From Cryptomeria japonica (Eukaryota; Streptophyta; Pinopsida; Cupressales; Cupressaceae), in NCBI RefSeq assembly GCF_030272615.1, contig NC_081408.1:62556614-62620613 (forward strand): a stretch of 64,000 bases of DNA, read 5' to 3'. Below, piece after piece: positions 55,597 through 64,000 of this stretch. Each line of letters opens with the position of its first letter. Positions within the stretch are counted from its first letter, which is position 1. Position numbers and translations under genes: made by a program. Below the pieces are notes generated by a model, which saw only the letters and a list, made by a program, of their open reading frames with translations, ran no database searches and was not told the origin of the DNA.

Positions 55597-56705
55597 TATT
55601 GGATTGATAATGATTTTTGTAATGGATAACTTTATATGTTGTCATTGATGGAACATATACACACACATATGTTCATATTGTCATAGTCATATTAGTTAAG
55701 TCAAACTGGTCTACTCTGAAGTCTTCATATTGCAAATTGGTATCATATGTATAGAGAATTTTAATTGGTATGAGGATTTATAAACCGGTATATTCAGTAA
55801 AGACAATTGGTTTTGGTCAATTCCACTATTACTAGTTTCGATATATAGTGGAGAGAAGTAAGGAGGTGAATGAAGATAATTGGTCTATGACTTTGAAGCG
55901 ATTAACACTCAACCGGTATTGGTGTTCCAACCATTTTCACTGATTGTGAGATGAGTTATCTCTAACCGACATTTTTGGCGATGATTTGAGATGTTTTATG
56001 GAAGATTGTCCAGATTCACTGAACCTAGGAAATTATGATGAGTTTCTTGAGCCAACATGAAATCTAATGTCTATAAAAAGACATTGTGAAGAATTATTTT
56101 GATATGCAAGATACAAGTGATGTTACGAGTTAGATTTGATGTGAATTATTGAAGGAGTTGCAGAGTATATCAGTGATGCAGTATTGAGTGAGAAGAAAAG
56201 GATCTATACAAGCAAAATGTGTTATTCCTAGATCATACCACCTATTGTTTAATAATCACTACAACAGTTAAATCCCATAACCGGGTAAGCTCTAACAAGC
56301 TTCATTGTAGAAATCCTCTAACAAGGTGACTTATTAACTTGGATCGAATTTCTCCACTGAGGTTACCTTTAACCAAGTATGTCTCCTAATAGGGATTTGG
56401 GATCTTTAACAAGATTCACTCCTAACACAGCACTTTGTAGACCTTAAGCAATCAGTTACCTATTTCTACAGATAGTTAACTTGTGAGTCTCATCTCACTA
56501 TGGTTTTTCCCAGTTGGATTTTCCACATATAAACACTTGTGTTATGGTAAATTTTTTACTTGTTGTGAATGCTTTTATAACACTTTGGATTGCATGCAAA
56601 GTCTTAAGTAAACTAGTTAATTATTTTTACTGGTCTAGGTTTAAAGTGTTATTATTTTTTCTATCAGTGTTTCCCCCCCTCTCTCAGTGCTTTATAAGTC
56701 TATCA
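55597..56705 (+). repeat. E9 5' LTR
   Basis: 1109 bp. The first bases are TATTGG, a change from TGTTGG in the 3' copy. TATA box TATAAAAA at 56072-56079. Near the end it has 'tatggtttttcccagttgga', the conserved copia signature. Confidence 0.93.
56072..56079 (+). promoter_or_regulatory. TATA box of the E9 LTR (also 62307-62314)
   Basis: 'ctataaaaagacattgtgaa' is identical in both LTRs in a region where flanking bases differ. Its mid-LTR position is right for the U3/R boundary. Confidence 0.6.
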
Positions 56706-56767
56706 ATTGGTATTAGAGCATAACTTCCTTAAGGCTTAATCATTTGGAAGGAAACCCTAGAGCCATT

Positions 56768-57960
56768 ATGGGGGATATGAGTTATAGAGAGACAGCTAGA
56801 GTACTTGATGCAACCAGGGAAAAGCTTGAAACCCTGAGAGGTAGATTCAAAGCTTCACAAGTAAAAATGAGAGAACTCACAACAACTCTTTAAATGAGGT
56901 CAACATTGATGCACTAGATGAAGACGTGGAGAAAATGAATGGTGAAAAACTTAATTTAAGGAGAGAACTTGTAGCTCTTACAATCCATATGAGTCAATAA
57001 CTTGAAGTAAGGAGGGAAGTTGAAGACTTGATCAAAGAGAAAGATCATGAGATTTCTAAGATCAAGCGGGAGAATGCAACTTTGCATGACCAATGGCATG
57101 AGGAAAAGGAAGAAAAATAAGCATTACCGTTAGATCTTGAAATGGAAATGTCTCTTAGAGAGACTCTAACAAATAATAATGAAGATCTTACCAAAGAGCT
57201 TATTGAGGCTAATGGGAAGCTTGAAAAATTCAACAAGATCTCCTCTATGCTAGATAAATAGATACAATCTCAAAGGATGAAAGGTGACACATCTGGATTA
57301 GGATTCAATACATCTGAGAAAGGAGAATCTTCTGGTACCAAGAGAAACATGCATAAAGGTAAAACTTCTCCTAAGGCTAAGAAGCCTACCAGTAAGAAGG
57401 ATTACAAACCTGTTTGCTTTATCTGTCACAAACTTGGACATACTGCTAATGTGTGTAGAAGAAGATCTAATGAGAACACATGCTATAATGCTAATACTAG
57501 ATATGTGTCTAGGAGATTTGAAGGTCATTGTTACACATGCCATATTTATGGACAGAGATTAGTTGAATGCAGATACGGAGAAAACAATTTGGCACCTCAT
57601 AATAATCAAAGACCTATCGGTGACTGGAGAAGGACTTATGACAACCGGAGATACATGAACTAGGAAAAACCCTATGTCAACCAGTTCAGTCCATATGAGA
57701 TGGAGAAGGTAACAAATATGATTTGCACAATTGGCAATAACTATGGACATGTGGCTATAAACTACAAAAGAAGGATTGGAAGAGGTAATGAAGGACCTTG
57801 GAGAGCATCTAGGATGGCTTGTTATCATTGCCACAAATCGAGACACATTGCCAAGTTTTACAGAACTAAGAAGAATAAACTAGTAAAGCACTTTGAAGAC
57901 CAGAAAGGAAAGCATAAGGTTGATGTTGAAGAAACTAGAGTGGAGATGAATAGAATTTGA
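56768..57960 (+). pseudogene. E9 ORF1: coiled coil with zinc knuckles
   Basis: ATG at 56768 ('MGDMSYRETARVLDA'). Residues ~1-170 are heptad-rich and charged ('EKLETLRGRFKAS', 'LRRELVALTIHMSQ', 'EVEDLIKEKDHEISKIK'), a predicted coiled coil. Then comes 'GDTSGLGFNTSEKGESS', shared with E7 ORF1, and a Lys-rich linker. Knuckles: CFICHKLGHTANVC intact, CYTCHIYGQRLVEC (His to Gln), a third eroded near 57720-57770, and CYHCHKSRHIAKFY (last Cys lost). No capsid-type domain is visible. Stops at ~56891, 56998, 57118, 57259 and 57661. A Gag-like RNA-binding role is inferred. Confidence 0.82.
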
Positions 57961-58545
57961 AAGGAGAAAAGTGAGGATAGGCCAGAAAAAGAATCAAACC
58001 CTTCACCGAGTGTGGAGATTGCTACACCGGTAAACTGAGCTTTTCAACAAGCCTAAGGGGAGCATATCAGTAAATCTACTTTTGGACCCCTTGAAGAGTG
58101 TATGGTAAGAGAGTTTTATATTTAGGGTTGTAATATGAATTTTTTTTATATTATTATCTATCAATTTTCTAAGGATTACCAACTGGTTATATACCTATCA
58201 GTATAGGCAAGTTTGTTAAGTTGTAATTAGGGTTTGTATCGGTAGTCTAATAAATGCAGTGGGTAAGTTAATAAAAAGATGTTTTACTAAGTTATTTTTA
58301 CCCTGATTGCATTTGAAGAAGCATTTTGAGAACTTGCAGAGTGAAACAGAGCATTGTTAGCAGATTAAGAACAAATTTGTGCTACGGATCAAAAGTTGAA
58401 TTGGGTGTACCTACAAGAGAGCAATAGGAAATCCTACCAACGCGAAGGGAATAAGGTATTTTTGTTAATCACTATTGAATCAATATTATCTATAACGACA
58501 TCATCATCCACACTAGTAGAGATTCTTTTGATTATTGTTGAAGCT
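57961..58545. other. E9 spacer between ORF1 and ORF2
   Basis: About 580 bp with no supported frame, corresponding to 44663-45057 in E7. A T-run lies at 58141-58147. A short frame continues upstream of the chosen ORF2 start but has no similarity to E7. Confidence 0.5.
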
Positions 58546-61500
58546 ATGGAGTCAATAGGAAAAAATAAGACAAAGTCTTATAATGCATTGTCTCAAGTTC
58601 CCCAACTTGTTTTGATCAAAGGTGATTTGACAAGTTACATAGATTACAAAATTGAGAATCTAGGGTCATTGGAAATCTATTCTCAACTTAAATCTCTATG
58701 TGACAAGAGCAGAAAAATCAAACCCAAATATATTAGGGTTTATGAAAAAGGTTTTCATAATGCGGCCTATTTTCTTGAATATTTTGAGGAAGAACATGTC
58801 AGGATTATCCTTAGTCATTTACATGGTGGGAACATGTATCTTGATAGATCTCACACCATCACAAAGGAGGCTATTCATGCAATAACTGGTTTCTGCCAAA
58901 CCGGTGAAGTACCAAAATTGAGGACAATCTCAAAGGAGACTATTATTGCTTTGACAAAGACCACTGTTGACGGTCGTGCTATATCGGTCAATAACATTGC
59001 AGATCCAGGAGTTAGTTTTTCAACAATGGTTATTGGCTATGGGATATCCCATTCTAGAAGAATGAATAGTGTACCACCTACTACTCTGCATGTCACCTAT
59101 AAAATAATGATAGAGAATGTAGATTATGATTTGTGCGAGGCAATGAGAAGTCAATTGATGCTAAACTTAAAGTCAATTAAGAAAGACAATAGTCAAAAGT
59201 TTAAATATGGTCAACTATTGATTGGTCTATTCTTTTAATTTTTGAATTTCATTCCAGGAATTGGTGACATACAATGGTCTAAGGACATACCAGTGACAAC
59301 CCAAATAAAGAATAGAATTAAGACTGTGAAGAACACATATCCTGTTGCCATGAACAAATATTTTAATGATTTTCAAAATAAGATGAGCATGGGATTAATG
59401 TTATCTGATGAAGTGGTGAAACACTTCGAAAAAGACATCCGTTTCAATGTAACCACTGACTTTTTCCTTATGGAAGTTGTTGAACACAAAGAAGAAGAAA
59501 TGGAAGAAATGAGCTATGAAGTTAGCTATGAATTACTAATCGGTTATGCCAACAAACTTTTGGCATCTCCTAAGGAAAATAAGAAGAAAATAATGGGAAG
59601 TTATTAGGAAAGGATTACACCTGCTTAATCGAGTAGTGCCAAGGAGAAAAAGAAGAAAGTTTATCAAGCAGCTTCTATGACCATTGGTACAAGGGTAACT
59701 AGAAGTATTCAAATCAAGAAGGAACCGATTCCTGGCAGACATCTCATTCTTCCAGCAGAATCTAAGGAAACTGATACTAAAGAAGAATCAAAGAAGATGA
59801 AATTGACTGGTAAGAAATCCAAACTAGTAGGAGACATTTCTAAGAAAAGTACTCCTATTAATGTTACATCATTCAAACCAATGAGCGATTTTGAGAGGAT
59901 ATTAAAAACATTAGGGAGGAAACGGTTTGGTAATGTAAAAAACATTTTGATTCTTTTGATGAAGGCCAAAAACAAGAAATTGTTCAAGAGGTAATCAATC
60001 ACCTGTGCCAATGCAATCGGTTGCCACAAGATATTAAAAAGGACATTTCTAATTCTTTATATTCAATTCTTGAAAATAAATGGAAGTTGATTTTAGATCT
60101 GGACAAAGAGATTATTTATATAATTTTTGTTCAATATTTTCCATTGTTGTCTGAAGATAAATTATTAGCATTGCTTGCTAAGTACAAAGGAAAGTTTCAT
60201 TCTAAAACAAGGAGACTGAAATTATTGGACAAAAAGATTCAACCTATTGAAGATGATACTCATATAATTGCACAAGATATTCAAAGGATGAATGCACTAT
60301 TGAAAGGCTATGAAAATTAACCTAATCAAACTGAGACTGGAGCTCCACCGGAGCCAGATGGTGAAGAGTTTATTACACCAGATGTAGTCTATCCTGCCAA
60401 GAATATGGATGACACAAGTTCTCCACCGATCATATTCTTTGTGGATGATATCGAAGAAATTCAGGATACTGTTGACATAACTAGTAATGTCATTGAACTA
60501 GTTAAGGAAATTGAACATCAACCAGATATTATTGGTGAAAAATAATAGAGGAAGCACCAGTTACTGAACCAAGTGTGGATATTCAACCACCACCGGAAAG
60601 TTAACATAATTTTGAAAGTCAATTATCAATGATCACTATAGCCACACAAGAGAAACAAATAGAGACAAAGAAAGAGAAACTAGAGAAAAAGGATGAAGAG
60701 GAGAAAGTAAAGAAGGACAAATTAATAACTAATGATGATGATGACTCAATAAGCATACAAGGTCCAATTGATGTGGACAGATTGAGCACATCTGAACTGA
60801 TGGAGACTGCTACCGTTATGCAATCCCAAGCTCAAAATAAAAGGTTGAAAGAGAAGAGAAAAGAAGTAGAGACTATAGAGACTGTTGTTGACATTCTGTT
60901 AGGTCTCCTACTAGAGACTAACACTTGTAATTTGTCTACTCCTATTCCCAAGCTTGGAAAGTTGGCTGCTAATGCTACTAACCAACTAAAATCACTTGAA
61001 GAGGCAACTCATGCCTTAGTTGAAAAAGATTACAAAAAGAAAAGGCGAGAGCAACTAATGTCAGACATTGATAAAGGCAAGATTGCTTTATTGTGAATAA
61101 AGATCTATTGAGAACTACTATTGAAAATGGAGGTAAAATTTTGGCCAATACATCTAAAGTTTCATTTTTCTATTCCAATTTGAAGAAAAGGCATGAAGAT
61201 ATAGAAAAGGGATTGGAGAGGATAAGTAATTCTTATATACCAGTATAGGATTCGGCTTTAGATTTTGGCAAACTAGATGATGCTTTGCAACATCTATTAT
61301 ATGTTTATAGTTTTGAACATGCTAAGTCAATCAGATCCTTGAAAGAGATGAAGAACTAGTTGACTCCAAAATTTTAAATCCTATAGAGGGCATACAAGGA
61401 TTCAGAAGTGGTTTTGGCTACCCTGGAGATGAACACAATGGATGCAATGGAATAATTTGCTGCACAAATTATGACAACTATTGAAATCATTGAAACATTG

Positions 61501-61563
61501 TTAGAAACATGGGATAATGATTTTAAATATATGAAGATTCATTTCAGTGACATTTTCTTAAGA
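58546..61563 (+). pseudogene. E9 ORF2: ~1000-residue protein of unknown function, homologous to E7 ORF2
   Basis: I chose the ATG at 58546 ('MESIGKNKTKSYNAL') because similarity to E7 begins soon after it. Conserved domain (residues ~20-230): 'YIDYKIENLGSLEI', 'IKPKYIRVYEKGF', 'ILSHLHGGNMYLDRSHTI', 'EAIHAITGFCQTGE', 'DGRAISVNNIADPGVSFS', 'YDLCEAMRSQLMLNLKSIK'. A second conserved part lies at 59250-59607, a Lys-rich disordered part at 59620-59900, helical blocks at 59900-60320, an acidic linker at 60330-60560, a charged coiled coil at 60629-60900 and a helical tail to ~61560. Stops at 59238, 59607, 60320 and 60545 among others. No enzyme motif, signal peptide or membrane segment seen. Confidence 0.75.
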
Positions 61564-61647
61564 ATTGCATTGTACTCACCTTGAAAAACTCTTATATTTA
61601 TATATATGTAATTTTTTATGTAATATATATGTATTTTACTTTTCAAT

Positions 61648-61792
61648 TTGGCATTGTTGTCAAAGGGGGAGAAGAAATATGTGTGTTGTGAAAATTTTGT
61701 ATGTACTCTTAAGGGGGAGTCTGTAGATTTTTGTAAGCACACTTAGCTGTAAAATTTTTCTAAGTGTTGCCATCAATGCCAAAGGGGGAGAT
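61648..61792 (+). other. E9 double polypurine tract
   Basis: 'ggcattgttgtcaaaggggg' near 61650-61669 and 'gccatcaatgccaaaggggg' at 61769-61788; the second adjoins the 3' LTR. A third run, 'aagggggagtctgtag', lies at 61711. Confidence 0.8.
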
Positions 61793-62940
61793 TGTTGGCT
61801 TGATGATGATTTTAGTAATGGATGACTTTATGTGTTGTCATTGATGGCACATATACACACACACATATGTTCATATCGTCAGAGTCATCTTAGTTAAGTC
61901 AAACCGGTATAGTCCTAAGTCTTCATATTGCAAACTGGTAGCATATGTATAGAGAAGTTTAACCTGTATGAGGATGTCTAAACCGGTATATGTAGATAAC
62001 AGGTATATGCAGTAAAGAAAATTGGTTTTGGTTAAATCCACTATTACTAGTTTTGAGATACAACAAAGAGAAGCAAGGAGGTGAATGGAGACAATAGGTC
62101 TATGAGTTGGAAGCGGTTAACACTCAATTGGTATCGGTGTTCCAACTGGTTTCACTGATTGTGTGATGAGTTATCACTGGTTGTGATGAGTTATCTCTAA
62201 CTGATATTTTTGGTGATGATTTGTGATGTGTTATGGAAGATTGTCCAGATTCACTGAACCTAGGAAATTGTGACGAGGTTCTTGAGCCGACATGAAATCT
62301 AATGTCTATAAAAAGACATTGTGAAGAGTTATTTTTATATGCAAGATACAAATGATGTTATGAGTTAGAGTTGATGTGATTTATTGAAGGAGTTGCAAAG
62401 TATGTCGGTGATGCAGTATCGAGTGAGCAGAAAAGGACCTATACAAGAAGAATGTGCCATTCCTAGATCATACCACCTGTTGTTTTCTAATCACTAGAGA
62501 AATTAAATCCCCTAACCGAGTAAGCTCTAACAAGCTTCATTGTAGAAATCCTCTAACAAGGTGATTCATTAACTTGGATCTAAATCCTCCATTGAGGTTA
62601 CCTTTAACTAGGTATTTCTCCTAATAGGTCTTTGGGATCTTTAATAGGATTCGCTCCTAATAGAGCACTTTATAGACCTTAACCGGTCAGTTACCTATTT
62701 CTATAGATAGTTAACTTGTCAATCCCATCTCATCATGGTTTTTCCTAGTTGGATTTTCCACGTATAAACACTTGTGTTATCGTGAATGTTTTACTTGTTG
62801 TGAATGATTTCATAACACTTTGGATTGCATGCAAAGTCTTAAGTAAACTATTTAATTATTTTTACCAGTCTAGGTTTAAAGTGTTATTATTTTTGCTATC
62901 AATGATTCACCCCCCCTCTTAGTGCTTTATAAGTCTATCA
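61793..62940 (+). repeat. E9 3' LTR
   Basis: 1148 bp, 'tgttggcttgatgatgattt' to 'ttataagtctatca'. It is longer than the 5' copy through small insertions, for example a duplicated 'gtgatgagttatc' near 62161-62190. Confidence 0.93.
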
Positions 62941-62945
62941 GAATC

Positions 62946-63040
62946 TTCATTTTCTCCTTCCATATTTTGTAATTTGTACCATCAAATTTGGGACTCTCCT
63001 TTCGGTAGGGATTGAATGTAGAACTTAATGTTGATACCAT
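62946..63040 (-). pseudogene. E6 gag N-terminus
   Basis: Met at 63040, then 'NPYRKESPKFDGTNYKIWKE', the standard start of copia Gag, up to the E9 boundary. The frame goes on at 55591. Confidence 0.88.
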
Positions 63041-63078
63041 CAGATCTTCTCAAGTAGTTAAGGTTTTGCAGATAGGAA

Positions 63079-64000
63079 CCTTAGAATGCTCTCATACTGG
63101 GAGTAAACTAGGAGGCTGGGTGAATCAATTTACTAACATAAATAAGAATTATAGCATATCATAACCTTATAACCAAAGCACAAAGAAACCAACACAATGA
63201 AGAATAGAACATGAAAGCACAATACACATGCCACCAATATTTTTGACATGGAAAACCTGAAAAGGGAAAAACCACGGTGGGAAACCCTACCCACAATTAG
63301 ATGAATACTCTACAGTAGTACTATGAATAATTACAATGGGGTCTGCACTTGAAGAAAGGTCAACAACCTAGAGCACACTGCTCATCACAAAGGGAAGTCT
63401 CACTAACTTACATAAACATTGGACTACAATATCGAAACAAATGAACTATGAAAGTAGAATTTACTAATGCCTCATATAGTTCGGATTAAGCATTGATGTC
63501 TTCTCTATAATACAAAACATTTCCAACCTTCACTGGAATGATATGACTCTATTCACACATAATCCTTTCTCTGATAATGCAGACATAATCACCCAATAAC
63601 CATCCATACCCTTGATTCATACAATTACATGAATAAATAACCTATAAATACATATTATCAACCTTATTGACAAGGTCAGCTAAACCCTAAACCCATAAAC
63701 CCATAGTTACAAAAATTATATTACACGATACCACCAGACCGATATTATGATTTATATTACATAGCATGGACCTAATACAAGTATACAAACAATTATATCC
63801 ACCATAAATTCCGCTAAGACCAAAATCTAACACGGTTTACCAACGAGTAGAAACCCTCAATGAAATAACAAAAATTTTAACCAGAACAAAATAGGACCAT
63901 CATAACGACATGCCATCCAATGCAAAGTCACTAATTGCTCAGGACACAATCAAGAAACACCTTTAGCATGATAGAAACCAATTACATAAGTTGAACCAAA
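63079..64000 (-). repeat. E6 5' LTR, cut by the window end
   Basis: Matches 38111 to about 39005 in direct orientation ('tatagcatatcataacctta', 'gaaccaattcaatgaagaat'-type block, 'gaaactcaagaaacacctt'-type end). The first bases are damaged ('ccttagaatg' for 'tgttagaatt'), and the adjacent PBS at ~63066-63078 is barely recognisable. About 390 bp should lie beyond the window. Confidence 0.88.

Larger units (their letters stand above)
55597..62940 (+). mobile_element. E9: non-autonomous copia-type LTR element with two novel ORFs
   Basis: LTRs 55597-56705 and 61793-62940; PBS 'tggtattagagc' at 56708-56719; PPT 'aaagggggaga' at 61781-61791; perfect TSD GAATC at 55592-55596 and 62941-62945. It splits E6 gag. 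Its 5.09-kb interior holds ORF1 (coiled coil plus knuckles) and ORF2 (unknown), and no protease, integrase, RT or RNase H. LTR ends TGTTGGC...CTATCA match E1, not E6, whereas E7 matches E6. E7 and E9 are diverged but share gene plan and ORF2 homology. Confidence 0.94.
38111..64000 (-). mobile_element. E6: Ty1/copia element carrying three nested insertions
   Basis: The 3' LTR is 38111-39392 and the 5' LTR starts near 63079 and runs off the window. Its coding parts, read on the minus strand from the right, are gag start (62946-63040), gag (54946-55591), gag/protease (49000-49245), integrase (47869-48999), RT part 1 (46953-47868), and RT part 2 plus RNase H (39665-40344). The gaps are exactly E9, E8 and E7, and the protein motif continues across each. 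Without them E6 is about 6.6 kb. LTR ends read TGTTGGCATTCC...TTCTAACA. Internal deletions hit protease and RT, so it is dead. Confidence 0.92.

Overview
The window is a gene-poor, AT-rich stretch of nuclear DNA from a seed plant with a large, repeat-filled genome. A gymnosperm is my best guess, because of the many old, nested LTR retrotransposons, the very long LTRs and the CYP71-clan P450 debris; this is inference, and nothing here fixes the species. I see no intact host gene. Almost all of it is LTR retrotransposon sequence. Elements are labelled E1-E9.

Layout: 1-2092, flanking DNA with one copy (B') of a duplicated segment. 2093-19736, E1, a degenerate minus-strand Ty1/copia element whose gag is split by E2 (7668-17652). 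E2 is a ~10-kb non-autonomous LTR element with no pol domains, two low-complexity ORFs and a 47-bp minisatellite in both LTRs. 19737-21279, non-coding with tandem repeats. 21285-26000, E3, a 4.7-kb solo LTR with perfect target-site duplications (TSDs) and an internal CpG-rich island. 26006-34368, a tandemly duplicated locus (A, B, A') carrying cytochrome P450 pseudogene fragments and E4, a solo LTR of the E1 family. 34369-38110, E5, a plus-strand copia element that cut the P450 remnant and was itself cut by E6. 38111 to beyond 64000, E6, a minus-strand copia element, with three further insertions: E7 (40350-46947, minus), E8 (49251-54940, plus) and E9 (55597-62940, plus). Its own coding pieces resume on the far side of each insertion, so the nesting is read directly from the sequence; E8 and E9 also have perfect 5-bp TSDs.

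The most interesting content is E7 and E9. They are two different LTR elements, on opposite strands, that lack protease, integrase, reverse transcriptase and RNase H. Both have complete LTRs, a tRNA-iMet-type primer binding site, a polypurine tract and the same two-gene plan: ORF1 (coiled coil plus about four CCHC knuckles, no visible capsid domain) and a long ORF2 of roughly 1000 residues that I cannot assign. The two ORF2 proteins are clearly related. The LTR ends of E7 match pol-coding E6, and those of E9 match pol-coding E1, which suggests that each parasitises a different copia family.

All reading frames carry stops or frameshifts and the LTR pairs differ visibly, so every element looks old and inactive. 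The host-derived traces are the P450 fragments (minus strand, 33575-34368 and 28745-28822) and a short ORF of unknown function conserved, with its stop codon, between B' and B.
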